The notes: a model not told the origin generated them from the letters alone. A DNA stretch of 64,000 nucleotides from Streptomyces bicolor (GCF_000719285.1 NZ_JOFS01000005.1:525021-589020); one strand, 5' to 3'; positions 53,070-63,204 are shown, numbered from the stretch's first letter. Numbers and translations: made by a program.

Positions 53070-55313
53070 TCATCCGTCAGGTGCCTTCACCGGAACGCCC
53101 AGGGGACGGGCCAGACCGGCCACGCCCTCGTCGAGTCGCTGCAGATGCCTCAGGACGCGGTCGGTGACCCGGCCGTAGCGCGGTGCGCCCGGGACGTCCG
53201 GCCCCAGGAGGGAGGCGATGCTCGGGCCGGTCTCGATCCCGTCCGTGGTGGGTTCGCCGGTGACGTGCGCGGAGACCGCCTCGATGTTGTGCGCGATGCG
53301 CCCCGCCGCCCGGCCAAGCCGGGGGTCCGCAGCGATCGAGGGGTGGGTCGGCAGCAGCTCGGCCGTCGCGGCCAGGGAGCGCGCGTGGTACGCGCACGTC
53401 TCCAGCAGCGCGACGACATAGCGGGCGGTCTCCCGCCGCGCCCGCAGGGGCGTCACCGGATGGGTGAGCGGACGCGTGGCGGCCCGCAGGTCGGCCAGCG
53501 CCTGGTCGAGGTCGCGTGCCTGGTCGAGCAGCTCGACGGGCGCTCCGCCGCTCAGCTGGTCGACGGCGCTGCGGGTGACGTCGCCGAGCCGTTCCAGCAC
53601 GGTGGCGAGGAGTTCGTTCGTACGGCGGTCCGTCTGCACCGGCAGCACGAAGGCGGCCGCGATCACCCCGCAGACCGCGCCGAGCGCCGTCTCCTGGATG
53701 CGCAGGACGAGCACCGAGAGGCTGTAGGTGTGCAGCAGGGTGTAGAGGAGGCCCAGTGCCGCGGTGACGAAGAAGGACACCAGCGTGTAGGACAACGGTG
53801 CCGAGTAGAACATCGCGAAGACGAACAGCAGGACCAGCGCGAACGCCGTCCAGGTGTGGTGCCCGACGGCACCCGCCAGCACGATGCCGGCCAGCACGCC
53901 GAGGACGGTGCCCAGCAGGCGCCGGTATCCCTTGACCAGGATCTCGCCCGTGGACGCGGTGTTGAGGAAGACGATCCAGCAGGTCAGCACGGCCCAGTAC
54001 CAGCGGTCCCGGGACAGCAGCTCGCCGCCGACGATGGCCAGCGTCGACCCCACGGCGACCTGCACGGCGGCACGGGTGGTGGGACGCCGCAGACCGGTGG
54101 GCTCCTGCGACGGCTCCTCCTCGTCGGCGTCGAGCACGGCGTCCTCCGCGTCCAGCTCCTCGCGCGAACGGGCCGTGGCCGGGGTGTCGTCGGCCTCGTC
54201 CCGGGCACCGCCGAGCGCGATCCGCAGTCCGAGGACCGCGCGGGCGGCCTCGCCGGCCCGCCGGAAGACGTCCTGCACGGCGGGGGACGCGGCGGGCAGG
54301 TTCTCCTCGTCGCGATAGCCCAGCAGCCGGTTGCGGAGGTGGGCCACCGAGGTTCCGGCGGCCCGGTCGACGGGGCGCAGGATCAGCAGGCGCAGCGCCT
54401 GGAGGTCACGGCGCAGCGTGTCGGTCGCCTTGTCCCTTACGGGCTGCCGCCCGCCCGAGGGGACGGGCGCGTCCGGAAGATGCAGGGCCATGGTGTCCAC
54501 CCGCTCGGCGCCGCGTGCGCGCAGCAGCGACAGCCCCAGGCGCTCGGCGGCGATCTCGGCGTCCGCGACGCGCCGTTGGATCAGCCGGGCCGTCGCCTCG
54601 TCGGCGGCCCCGTCGGCCAGCCGCCCCTGGATCAGCAGCGCCGTCTCGTGCAGGCGAGCCGTTCCTCCGCGCACCCGCTCCAGAGCCCGGTCCGCCTCCT
54701 CGGGGCCGGCGTCGAGCAGGTCGAGCTGCGCCGACAGCAACTGGGCCAGCCGGGCGCGGAATGCCTCCCGCAGCCGCTGGAGCACTCCCGTCGGCGTCTC
54801 GGGGACCAGCACGAAACGCACCAGGGCGCTGCACGCGAAGGCCACCGCGACCGCGCCGCACAGCTCGGGCAGGTCCTCGACGGTGGCGCCGACGAAGAGG
54901 GACACGAAGTAGATCTGGAAGCCGATCAGGCCGAGTGCGGTGCCCCGGTCACCGAACCTGCGGCCGTAGACGGCACAGAAGATGAGCGCGACGAAGACCA
55001 GGTCGCCGGCGAGGAGATCGCCGTGCAGAGCAGCCGCCGACGACATGGACGCCAGCGCCACCAGGAGGCCCAGCGCCAGCGTGACGGCCTGCTGCCCGCG
55101 CTGCTTCTCCCGGATGGCGAACGTGGCGACCATCGCCGCCAGGGCCCCCGCCACCAGATGGTTCACATCGCTGCCCAGCAGGGCGAGCACGACGAGCGCG
55201 AGGGCGATCGCGCCCGTCGTCCGCAGCCCCGCGGTCAGCCGCAGCAGCCCCGGGTCCGAGGCCGCGACACGGTCACGCAGTCGCGCCCGGACCGGCCGTC
55301 CCGCTGCCCTCAC
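53070..55313 (-). CDS. FUSC family membrane protein
   Basis: A 747-residue protein of the fusaric acid resistance/YccS type. Two blocks of hydrophobic segments are seen (about 30-175 and 415-545), separated and followed by long cytoplasmic helical domains. The second block includes AVQVAVGSTLAIVGGELLSR and RLLGTVLGVLAGIVLAGAVG, the conserved FUSC core. It probably moves aromatic acids or envelope compounds outward. The start is GTG at 55311-55313, with GGGAGAG upstream. The length fits a full two-module member. Confidence 0.88.
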   Translation of the reverse strand: MRAAGRPVRARLRDRVAASDPGLLRLTAGLRTTGAIALALVVLALLGSDVNHLVAGALAAMVATFAIREKQRGQQAVTLALGLLVALASMSSAAALHGDLLAGDLVFVALIFCAVYGRRFGDRGTALGLIGFQIYFVSLFVGATVEDLPELCGAVAVAFACSALVRFVLVPETPTGVLQRLREAFRARLAQLLSAQLDLLDAGPEEADRALERVRGGTARLHETALLIQGRLADGAADEATARLIQRRVADAEIAAERLGLSLLRARGAERVDTMALHLPDAPVPSGGRQPVRDKATDTLRRDLQALRLLILRPVDRAAGTSVAHLRNRLLGYRDEENLPAASPAVQDVFRRAGEAARAVLGLRIALGGARDEADDTPATARSREELDAEDAVLDADEEEPSQEPTGLRRPTTRAAVQVAVGSTLAIVGGELLSRDRWYWAVLTCWIVFLNTASTGEILVKGYRRLLGTVLGVLAGIVLAGAVGHHTWTAFALVLLFVFAMFYSAPLSYTLVSFFVTAALGLLYTLLHTYSLSVLVLRIQETALGAVCGVIAAAFVLPVQTDRRTNELLATVLERLGDVTRSAVDQLSGGAPVELLDQARDLDQALADLRAATRPLTHPVTPLRARRETARYVVALLETCAYHARSLAATAELLPTHPSIAADPRLGRAAGRIAHNIEAVSAHVTGEPTTDGIETGPSIASLLGPDVPGAPRYGRVTDRVLRHLQRLDEGVAGLARPLGVPVKAPDG

Positions 55314-55384
55314 GTCGCCGTACTCTCTCCCGCACTCTCCCGATCACGCCGCGAGCCGCGCCTGGACCAGGGCTGTCGCCCGTC

Positions 55385-56770
55385 TCAACCGGACGTGTCT
55401 TCCGCGGAACCTTTCCCGCCGATCTGCGCCCGCATCTGCTCGGGCGTCAGATACGCGTGGGCGAACTCGAAGTCCTTCAGCTTGGCCGGACTGCGCGACT
55501 GGAACCCGGTGCGCACGAAGTCGTCCCCGGCGACCGCGTTGAGCAGCCAGTTCGTCATGACGCGGGTCTTGGCCACGTTGGTGCGCAGCGCCGACCAGTG
55601 GTAGCCGCGGGCGACGGCCAGAGCGGGCAGGCCCTTCAGCTCGACGCCGATCGGCTTGGAGACGGCGTCGCGGCCGCCGAGGTCGACGACCAGGCCGAGG
55701 TCCTTGTGCTTGTACGGCCGCATCGGCTGCCCGCGCAGGGCCGCGATGACGTTGTCGGCCACGACCTTGCCCTGGCGCATGGCGTGCTGGGCGGTGGGCG
55801 GGCAGACGGCGCCCTCCTCGTCCTTCGCGACATCGGGGACCGCGGCGGCGTCGCCGAGCGCGAACACACCGTCGTGCCCGGGCAGGTTCATCTCGGCCGT
55901 GACGGCCAGCCGCCCCCGGACCGTCTCCGCGCCCAGGGTGCCGATCAGCGGGCTCGCGACGACACCGGCGGTCCAGATCAGCGTGCGGGTGGGGATCACC
56001 CGGCCGTCGGTGAAGGTGACCTCCTCGGGGCCCGCCTTCGCGATGGACACGCCCAGGGAGATCTCGATGCCCCGCCTGCGCAGGATCTCCTGCGCGGCGT
56101 TGCCGAGCTTCTCGCCCAGCTCGGGCATCAGCCTCGGCGCGATGTCGATCAGATGCCACCTGATGAGGCTGGGGTCGAGCCGCGGATAGCGCTTGACCGC
56201 GTTGTGCGTCAGCATCTGCAGGCACGCGGCGGTCTCGGTGCCCGCGTACCCGCCGCCGACCACCACGAACTGCAGCCGTGCCGCGCGCTCGTCGGGGTCC
56301 TGGCTGGCGTCGGCGAGATCGAGCTGGGAGATGACGTGGTCGCGGAGGTAGGCGGCCTCCGCGAGCGTCTTCATGCCGTAGGCGTTGTCGGTGAGGCCGG
56401 GGATGTCGAAGGTGCGGGTGATGCTGCCGGGGGCCAGCACGATGTAGTCGTACGGCTCGTTGACGAGCTTCTCGGTGATGGTGCGGACGACGCAGACCTT
56501 GGCCGCGAGGTCCACGCCGATGGCGCCGCCCGGGATGATCCGGGTGCGGTACCTGCGGCTGCGGCGCAGGGACAGGGCGATCGACTGGGGGGTGAGGACG
56601 CCGGAGGCGACCTGGGGCAGAAGCGGCAGATAGAGCTGGTAGGAGGACGGCGTCACCAAGGTGATCTCGGCCTCGTCGGGGGAGAGTTTGCGTTCCAGCC
56701 GGCGTACGCAGCCGACTCCGGCGAAGCCTGCGCCAACCACCAGGATCCTGGGTCGTGTCACGGTGATCAT
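55385..56770 (-). CDS. Type II NADH dehydrogenase (NDH-2)-like
   Basis: A 461-residue peripheral membrane flavoprotein that should pass electrons from NADH to quinone without proton pumping. Seen: the FAD motif VVGAGFAGVGCVRRL, TPSSYQLYLPLLPQVASG, the NADH motif FVVVGGGYAGTETA, and GVFALGDAAAVPD. The C-terminus has an amphipathic tail. Two starts compete: the ATG at 56768-56770, which touches AGAAGGG, and a GTG three codons on (56761) with better spacing. The call is NDH-2 by motif order; other pyridine-nucleotide disulfide-type oxidoreductases are possible. Confidence 0.88.
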   Translation of the reverse strand: MITVTRPRILVVGAGFAGVGCVRRLERKLSPDEAEITLVTPSSYQLYLPLLPQVASGVLTPQSIALSLRRSRRYRTRIIPGGAIGVDLAAKVCVVRTITEKLVNEPYDYIVLAPGSITRTFDIPGLTDNAYGMKTLAEAAYLRDHVISQLDLADASQDPDERAARLQFVVVGGGYAGTETAACLQMLTHNAVKRYPRLDPSLIRWHLIDIAPRLMPELGEKLGNAAQEILRRRGIEISLGVSIAKAGPEEVTFTDGRVIPTRTLIWTAGVVASPLIGTLGAETVRGRLAVTAEMNLPGHDGVFALGDAAAVPDVAKDEEGAVCPPTAQHAMRQGKVVADNVIAALRGQPMRPYKHKDLGLVVDLGGRDAVSKPIGVELKGLPALAVARGYHWSALRTNVAKTRVMTNWLLNAVAGDDFVRTGFQSRSPAKLKDFEFAHAYLTPEQMRAQIGGKGSAEDTSG

Positions 56771-57100
56771 CCCTTCTGCGGCTCCAGGCGGTGTGCCTAG
56801 ACGATGTTCGCCTGCCCCTGGATCGCTGCTTCGCACGCCTCGATCCCACCGCGCCACCGGTCGTTCCGCCAGCCGGGAGCAGCAGGCAGATGAACCCGTC
56901 GACAGCCACCTTGCCCCAACCCGTGCGGCAGCACACCGGTTCGGAGGTGAAAGACGTGTACGCGCGATCTCTTGTCGGTCGACTGTTCTGGATCTAGCGC
57001 CCGACGCGCTCGTCCAAAACAGGGTCCGCAGTTCATGTACATGACCGATGGTCGGTGTGCGTGAAGCGCGGCCCACCCCCCACAACGGACAGGAGACAGG
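56771..57100. other. 330-bp intergenic region
   Basis: No gene is supported. It carries the NDH-2 promoter (leftward) and a promoter for the small gene at 57101. A 10-bp palindrome CATGTACATG lies near 57035-57044, with no known regulator. Confidence 0.4.
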
Positions 57101-57346
57101 ATGCTCGCCCGCCTGCGCACCCTCACCGTCCCCTCGTCCTGTGGCCAGGTCGACGGCCTGACGTTCCGGCTCACCTGCTCCACCGCGAGCGGCGACCAAC
57201 GGGCTGAACGGCGCTACGCCACCTACACCGGCGGAACGCGCCAGTTCGACGAACCGGTCGCTGTCCTCGCCCCGGACGCCACCGGCACGACACTGACCCC
57301 CCTGCGCGGCGAGTCGAACGTCGTACGGCTCACCCCGGGCGAGTAG
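57101..57346 (+). CDS. Small hypothetical protein
   Basis: An 81-residue protein (MLARLRTLTVPSSCGQV), not recognised. It has Gly/Thr-rich beta-like segments, no signal peptide, and a single Cys pair (CGQ and TCS). Support comes from AGGAGACAGG immediately upstream of the ATG and high third-position G+C. It ends six bases before the convergent acyl-CoA ligase stop. Confidence 0.5.
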   Translation: MLARLRTLTVPSSCGQVDGLTFRLTCSTASGDQRAERRYATYTGGTRQFDEPVAVLAPDATGTTLTPLRGESNVVRLTPGE

Positions 57347-57352
57347 CCGCGC

Positions 57353-59257
57353 TCAGCGGAAGACGTTGTCCGCGTCGTCCCAGTGCGCGAACTCGTCCGA
57401 CAGCTGTTCCCGGGGCGCGCGCGAGCGGGCCTGGTACATCGCGTCGATCTGCACCGCGTAGTGCCGCACGATCGCGTCCCGGCGCAGCTTCATCGACGGC
57501 GTCAGCAGGCCGCTGGCCACGTCGAACGGCTCCGGCAGCACCCGGAACACCCGGATGGACTCCGGGCGCGACACCGCGCTGTTGGCCGCGGCGACGGCCC
57601 GGGCGATCTCCTCCCGCAGCGCGTTCTCCTCCCGCGCCTCCCGCATCCGCGCGTCGCTGCGCGCCGCGAGGGAGTCGCGCCAGAACGCCAGGAAGTCCGG
57701 GTCCAGGGTGATCAGGGCCCCGACACAGGGCCGGTTGTCGCCCACGACCACCGCCTGGTGCACCAGCGGATGCATTCTGAGCCGCTGTTCCAGGAGCGCC
57801 GGGGAGACGCTCTTGCCGCTGCTCGTGACGATGACATCCTTCTTGCGCCCGGTGATCGTGAGATAGCCGTCGGAATCCAGCCGCCCCAGGTCACCGGTGG
57901 CCAGCCAGCCGCCGCGCAGCGCCGCCCGCGTCGCGGCCTCGTCGTGGACATAGCCCTGGAACACCGACGGCCCCCGCACCAGGATCTCCCCGTCGTCGGC
58001 CACCCGGATGTCGATGCCCGGCAGCGCCTGCCCGACCGTCCCGGACATCTCCCGGCCGAGCGGCTGCGCCGTGACACCGCCGCTGGTCTCCGTGAGGCCG
58101 TACCCGTCGTTCACGTAGATGCCGATCCCCTCGTAGAAGAGGGAGAGCTCACGGTTCAGGGACGAGCCGCCGGACGTCCCCAGCATCACCCGGCCGCCCA
58201 GCGCGTCGCGGAACTTGCGGTACACCGTCCGCTCGTACAGAGCGTGTTGCAGCCGCAGATCGAAACCGGGCCCAGGACCCCCGCCCAGCCGATGCCGTTC
58301 CAGGGCGGCGGCGAAGTCCCGTGCCGTGTCGGCGGCCCGCTCGAACAGCGCGCCCCGGCCCGCCTGTTGCGCCGTGCGCAGGGCGTTCTTGTAGATCTTC
58401 TCGAAGATCGACGGCACGCCGCAGAAATAGGTCGGCCTGAAGGTGCGCAGGGCGGCCGACAGCGCTTCCTCGTTCAGGTCGGGTTCGTGACCCATCATCA
58501 TGCCGCCGCGGATGCACAGGGTCTGCACCAGGAGGCCGTACACATGGGAGAGCGGCAGGAAGGCGAGAACGGACGCCTGTCCTCCCGGGGGCACCACCTT
58601 GTGACCCCAGCCCGCGAGCATCGTGTCGCAGGGGCTCGCCAGGTTCCGGTGGCTCAGCGCGCAGCCCAGGGGCCGGCCCGTCGTGCCGGAGGTGTAGGCG
58701 ACGACCGCGGTGGAGTCCGGCAGGACGATACGGCGCAGCGACTCGACCGTGGTGAACGGAATGAACTCGCCCCGCTGCACCAGCTGTTGCAGTCCTCCCG
58801 CGTCCAGCTGCCAGACATGGCGCAACTGCGGCAACGATCCGCACACCGAGCCCACCGTCATGACCGCCTGCTCGTCCTCGACCACCACGGCCACGCATTC
58901 GGCGTCCCGCAGGATCCACTCGACCTGGTCGCGCGACGCCGTCGGATAGATCGGGACCACCTCGGCGCCCACCGCCCACAGTGCGTGGCTGAGCACCGTC
59001 CACTCGTACCGGGTGCGCGCCATGATGGCCACGCGGTGGCCCGGCGAGATCCCGGACGCGATCAGGCCCTTGGCCAGATCGGTCACCTCGTCGCGTACCT
59101 CGACGGCCGTCACCTCCTCCCAGGTGGTGGAGGACGGGTCGGGGCGGCGCGCGAGCAACGGCAACGTGGGATTGCGGGCCGCCGTCTCGAAGACGCTGTC
59201 GGCGAGCCCGCCGGTCAGGGACGTGACGGTCGGGGGAGCGAGGCCGAGGTCGCGCAT
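57353..59257 (-). CDS. Long-chain fatty acid-CoA ligase (AMP-forming)
   Basis: A 634-residue ANL-superfamily enzyme that activates fatty acids to acyl-CoA via acyl-adenylate. Seen: the P-loop YTSGTTGRPLG, A5 region NDGYGLTETSGG, the hinge TGDLGRLDSDGYLTI, GRKKDVIV, and a C-terminal catalytic Lys in PSMKLRRD. The usual Lys of the P-loop (PKG) is Leu, so adenylation may be slowed or altered. The length and the FadD15/long-chain pattern are otherwise typical. The ATG at 59255-59257 has AGGAGC upstream. Confidence 0.9.
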   Translation of the reverse strand: MRDLGLAPPTVTSLTGGLADSVFETAARNPTLPLLARRPDPSSTTWEEVTAVEVRDEVTDLAKGLIASGISPGHRVAIMARTRYEWTVLSHALWAVGAEVVPIYPTASRDQVEWILRDAECVAVVVEDEQAVMTVGSVCGSLPQLRHVWQLDAGGLQQLVQRGEFIPFTTVESLRRIVLPDSTAVVAYTSGTTGRPLGCALSHRNLASPCDTMLAGWGHKVVPPGGQASVLAFLPLSHVYGLLVQTLCIRGGMMMGHEPDLNEEALSAALRTFRPTYFCGVPSIFEKIYKNALRTAQQAGRGALFERAADTARDFAAALERHRLGGGPGPGFDLRLQHALYERTVYRKFRDALGGRVMLGTSGGSSLNRELSLFYEGIGIYVNDGYGLTETSGGVTAQPLGREMSGTVGQALPGIDIRVADDGEILVRGPSVFQGYVHDEAATRAALRGGWLATGDLGRLDSDGYLTITGRKKDVIVTSSGKSVSPALLEQRLRMHPLVHQAVVVGDNRPCVGALITLDPDFLAFWRDSLAARSDARMREAREENALREEIARAVAAANSAVSRPESIRVFRVLPEPFDVASGLLTPSMKLRRDAIVRHYAVQIDAMYQARSRAPREQLSDEFAHWDDADNVFR

Positions 59258-59408
59258 GCGCTGCTCCTGATGTGTACCGGGTGTGACATCACCGATGAGT
59301 ACCGTTATCGGCGGTGCCCGAATCTAGCCCAGCTGGGAGCGCCTGGTGCCGGGATCTGACAATTGACCTCGTTTGGTGATCTCGGCCGCATCGGGGAACC
59401 CGGGTGGC

Positions 59409-59726
59409 ATGACATATCCGAACAGCCGACCGAACCCCGACCCGAACCACCGACCGAACCCCGACCCGAACCACCGACCGAACCCCGACCCGAACCACCG
59501 ACCGAACCCCGATCCGGAGCCCGAGCGCAGCACCGGCCTCGAACCCGGCGGCGGTGTCCCCCCGGGCGAGACCCCGCCCGCGGAGAGCAGCATGTCCGGC
59601 GCGGGCCCACGCGAGACGCACAACCCGCCCACGGGCTGGGCCAAGGCGCCCCTGACCCTGATCCTCCTCCTCGTGGCCGTGATCGCCGCGTTCTTCCTGG
59701 TCTACGCCATCGTCCTGATCCTGTGA
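59409..59726 (+). CDS. DUF6480-like small membrane protein with PNPDPNHR repeats
   Basis: A 105-residue protein. Its N-terminal half has a tandem repeat of the octapeptide PNPDPNHR (encoded by the 24-nt array at 59427-59516), followed by a Gly/Pro linker and one C-terminal membrane helix (LTLILLLVAVIAAFFLVY). The N-terminal repeat is likely disordered and outside the lipid. Function unknown; the membrane end resembles the actinobacterial DUF6480 family. The ATG at 59409 (MTYPNSRP) is the standard start. Confidence 0.75.
   Translation: MTYPNSRPNPDPNHRPNPDPNHRPNPDPNHRPNPDPEPERSTGLEPGGGVPPGETPPAESSMSGAGPRETHNPPTGWAKAPLTLILLLVAVIAAFFLVYAIVLIL
59427..59516 (+). repeat. 24-nt tandem repeat inside the DUF6480-like gene
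   Basis: Units CGACCGAACCCCGACC + CGAACCAC at 59427-59450, 59451-59474, 59475-59498 and a partial 18-nt unit 59499-59516. The first three copies are identical, so this is a recently expanded, in-frame minisatellite encoding PNPDPNHR. Confidence 0.92.
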
Positions 59727-59742
59727 GCCCGACCAGGGCTCA

Positions 59743-61798
59743 TCAGGGGGAGGGCAGCAACCACACCGTCGCCAGCGGGGGCAACGTGAGCCGGATGTGC
59801 CCGTCCTCCGGCTTGACGGGGTCCGGGTTGGTGACGTCGCTGCCGCCGTAGTGCCCGGCGTCCGTGTTGAGGGCCTCCTGCCAGGCGGTGACATGGTCCG
59901 GCACCCAGAGGCGGTAGTCGTGCCGGACGACGGGGGAGAAGTTGGAGACGGAGAGCACAGCGCCGCCCTCGGCGTCGTAGCGGAGGAACGCGAAGACGTT
60001 GTCGTCGGCCGCGTCCCCGAGCGACCACTGGAACCCGCCGGGATCGGTGTCCCGCACCCAGAGAGCCGGTGTCGCCCGGTAGAACGCGTTGAGGTCACGG
60101 ACCAGGTCCCGCACGCCCCGATGGTCGCCCGCCGACGCGTACCCGGGATCGAGCAGCCACCACTCCGGCCCGTGCGCCTCCGACCACTCGGCGCCCTGCG
60201 CGAACTCCTGCCCCATGAAGAGCAGCTGCTTACCGGGATGGGCCCACATGAAGCCCAGATACGCCCGGTGGTTGGCGCGCCGCTGCCACCAGTCGCCCGG
60301 CATCTTGGAGACCAGCGCCTGCTTGCCGTGCACGACCTCGTCGTGGGAGATCGGCAGGACGTAGTTCTCGCTGTAGGCGTACACCATCGAGAACGTCATC
60401 TCGTTGTGGTGGTACTTGCTACACGGTCGCGTTCATCTCCTGCAGGAACGCCATCGCGGCCAGATCCTCCCGCCCGCCGTACGCGTTCGGCGCCCACTGC
60501 CCGGACTCCCGCGAGTAGTCGAGGTAGAGCATGGAGGCGACGGCGTCCACCCGCAGCCCGTCGATGTGGAACTCCTCGCACCAGTACGTGGCGTTCGCGA
60601 CCAGGAAGTTGCGCACCTCCGTGCGTCCGTAGTCGAACTCGAGCGTCCCCCAGTCCGGATGCTCGGCACGCCGCGCGTCCCCGGGCTCGTACAGCGGATC
60701 CCCGTCGAACCGGGCCAGCGCCCAGTCGTCCTTGGGGAAATGGGCCGGCACCCAGTCCATGATCACCCCGATGCCGGCCCGGTGGAGGGCGTCGACCAGG
60801 TACTTGAAGTCGTCCGGGCTGCCGAGGCGGGCCGTGGGCGCGTAGAAGCCGGTGACCTGGTAGCCCCAGGAACCGGCGAAGGGGTGCTGCGCGACCGGCA
60901 TGAACTCCACGTGGGTGAAGCCGAGGTCGTTGACGTACGCGGGGAGTTCCTCGGCGAGTTGACGGTACGTCAGCCCGGGTCGCCAGGACGGGAGGTGGAC
61001 CTCGTAGACCGAGAAGGGCGCCTCGTGCACCGGGACGTCGCCCCGGTGCGCCATCCACTTCTCGTCGCCCCACTCGTGGTGCGAGGCGTGCACGATCGAC
61101 GCCGTGTCCGGCGGGACCTCCGCACAGCGGGCCATCGGGTCGGCCTTGAGGAAGCGGTGGCCGTACCGGGAGGTGATCTCGAACTTGTACCGGGTGCCCT
61201 CGCCGATGCCCGGCAGGAACAGTTCCCACACCCCGGACGCGCCCAGCGACCGCATCGGGAACGCCGTCCCGTCCCAGCAGGTGAAGTCCCCGGCGACCCG
61301 CACCCCCCGGGCGTTCGGCGCCCACACGGTGAAGCGGGTGCCGGCCACCCCCTCGTGCGTCATCGGCTCGGCCCCGAGCGCCTTCCACAACTGCTCGTGC
61401 CGGCCCTCCCGGATGAGGTGCAGATCGAGCTCGCCGAGGGCGGGCAGAAAGCGGTACGGGTCGTGGACCTCGCACTCGTCGGACCCGTCCTGCGCGTACG
61501 ACACCAGCAGCGTGTACGCGGGGATCGCGTCCAGCGGCAGTACGCCGGAGAAGAGGCCGCCGCCCTCCGAGACCAGCCCGGTGCGCTCGCCGTCGACCAC
61601 CACGCTCACCGCACGCGCGAACGGGCGCAGCGCTCGGAAGGCGATCCCGCCCGGCACCGGATGGGCGCCGAGCAGCGCGTGCGGATCGTGGTGGGCACCC
61701 GACAGCAGGCGGTCGCGGTCGGCCGGATCGAGTTCGGGCGCGGCGGCGCACCGGCCCGGTCCGGCCGACTCGGGGCGCGAGGTCTCGTGCAGGGCCAT
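59743..61798 (-). pseudogene. glgB: 1,4-alpha-glucan branching enzyme, broken by an internal deletion
   Basis: Branching enzyme that normally introduces alpha-1,6 links into glucan. The 5' part (61798-60419) gives 459 codons: an N-terminal CBM48, then the GH13 barrel with catalytic nucleophile Asp418 in [13 protein letters not shown], ending at FLQEMNATV and a TAG. The 3' part (to 59743) restarts in another frame at KYHHNEMTFS and runs to the C-terminal all-beta domain with ISHDEVVHGK. About 50 codons are missing, including the EEST segment that carries the acid/base Glu. Reading on requires a frameshift. It is inactive unless this is an assembly error. Follows mak directly. Confidence 0.9.
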
Positions 61799-61801
61799 GG
61801 G

Positions 61802-63163
61802 TCAGGCTCCTCTCACGGCGAGGCGTTCGATCGCCGCCATCGGTACGGGCAACCAGTCGGGTCGGTGCCGGGCCTCGTACAGAACCTCGTACACGGCGCG
61901 GTCGGTCTCGTAGGCACGGAGCAACCCGTGCTTCTTGCGCGGGTCCCACCCGGCGAGGGCGGCATAGCCCGCGCAGTAGGCCTCCCGGCAGCGGCGCGCC
62001 CACTCCGGACGCCACGGCCGGCGCTGCCGGGCGGCGTAGTCGAAGGAGCGCAGCATGCCGGCGATGTCCCGCACCGGCGAGTGGACGCCGCGCCGCTCGG
62101 CGAGCGGGCGGGACGGCTCGCCCTCGAAGTCGATGACGAACCACTCACGTCCTGCCCGCAGCACCTGACCCAGGTGCAGATCACCGTGGATGCGTTGGGC
62201 GGGCGGCCCGGGATCGCAGCCGGCGAGGGCGCCGAAGGCGGTGCGCAGGCCGGGGACGTACGGCTGGAGCGCGGGGACGAAGTGCGCGGCGTTCTCCAGG
62301 CGCTCGGTCATCGCCGCCGCCATACGGCCGTTCTCGCCGCGGGCCCGGGAGGGGAACGCCGACGCCAGTGCCAGATGCACCTCCGCCGTCGCCCGCCCCA
62401 TCTGACGGGCCTCCGCGGTGAAGTCGCCGCCCGAGGCGAGCGCGTTCAGCGCCAGGGTCCAGCCGTCGTTGGCGTCGCGCAGGAACGGCTGCAGAACGCC
62501 GAGTGTCGCCTCCCAGGGATGCGTCGTGCGGAACCAGGCCACGGGGGCCGGTACCCGACGGCAGCCCTGCTCGGCCAGCGCGCCGGACAGCTCCAGGTCG
62601 GGGTTGACGCCGGGCTGGATGCGCCGGAAGAGCTTCAGGATGAACGAGTCGCCGTACACCAAAGAGGTGTTGGACTGCTCGGCATCCAGCAGCCGCGGCA
62701 CCAGCCCGGCCGGCACGGTCACGGACGGATCGGCCTCGAAGCGGATCGGGCCCGCCGCGCCGGGGTGCCGCAGCCGCTCCAGGAGCAGTTGCGCCGACCG
62801 GGGGTCCTGCAGCGCGTCGAACACCGTCAGACCGGCCAGCGGTCCCTCCTCGGCACGGCCGATGAGCGCCCGGCCGAGGCGCGGCGACAGGTTCTGCCGT
62901 ACGCCGAGCAGCAGCTGGTAGCAGTCACCGACGGGGGGCGTGCCGCCCGGCACGGGCACCGCCGAGTGACCGGCGTGCACCAGCAGATGCAGACACCCCG
63001 GGAACAGCTCCGTCATCGACAGCAGCGCGAGGTCGGTGACGGGTCTGTCCTTGCCCGCGAACCAGCGCTGCCGTGGCAGCCACTCGCGCAGCAGCCCGGC
63101 GAGCGAGGCCATCGGGCTGGCGTCGACCGTACGGGCCGGTCGGGGAGATGCGGTCTTCTGCAT
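61802..63163 (-). CDS. mak: Maltokinase
   Basis: A 453-residue kinase that phosphorylates maltose with ATP to maltose-1-phosphate, the GlgE donor. Seen: the N-terminal LREWLPRQRWFAGKDRPV cap, then a phosphotransferase-like fold with IHGDLHLGQVLRAG (catalytic Asp and Asn-like Gln) and VIDFEGEPSRPLAERR (metal Asp). The length matches mycobacterial Mak/Pep2 (~455). The ATG at 63161-63163 has AAGGACGG upstream; a TTG at 63208 overlapping the treS stop would add 15 residues. Part of the treS-mak-glgB operon. Confidence 0.95.
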   Translation of the reverse strand: MQKTASPRPARTVDASPMASLAGLLREWLPRQRWFAGKDRPVTDLALLSMTELFPGCLHLLVHAGHSAVPVPGGTPPVGDCYQLLLGVRQNLSPRLGRALIGRAEEGPLAGLTVFDALQDPRSAQLLLERLRHPGAAGPIRFEADPSVTVPAGLVPRLLDAEQSNTSLVYGDSFILKLFRRIQPGVNPDLELSGALAEQGCRRVPAPVAWFRTTHPWEATLGVLQPFLRDANDGWTLALNALASGGDFTAEARQMGRATAEVHLALASAFPSRARGENGRMAAAMTERLENAAHFVPALQPYVPGLRTAFGALAGCDPGPPAQRIHGDLHLGQVLRAGREWFVIDFEGEPSRPLAERRGVHSPVRDIAGMLRSFDYAARQRRPWRPEWARRCREAYCAGYAALAGWDPRKKHGLLRAYETDRAVYEVLYEARHRPDWLPVPMAAIERLAVRGA

Positions 63164-63204
63164 GGTGACCCGTCCTTTCCTCGGCACACGCTCGAAGCTC
63201 ACGC

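Noticed and set aside
57020..57060. CATGTACATG palindrome as a regulator site
   Set aside because: Ten-bp palindromes occur often by chance and no partner gene supports it.
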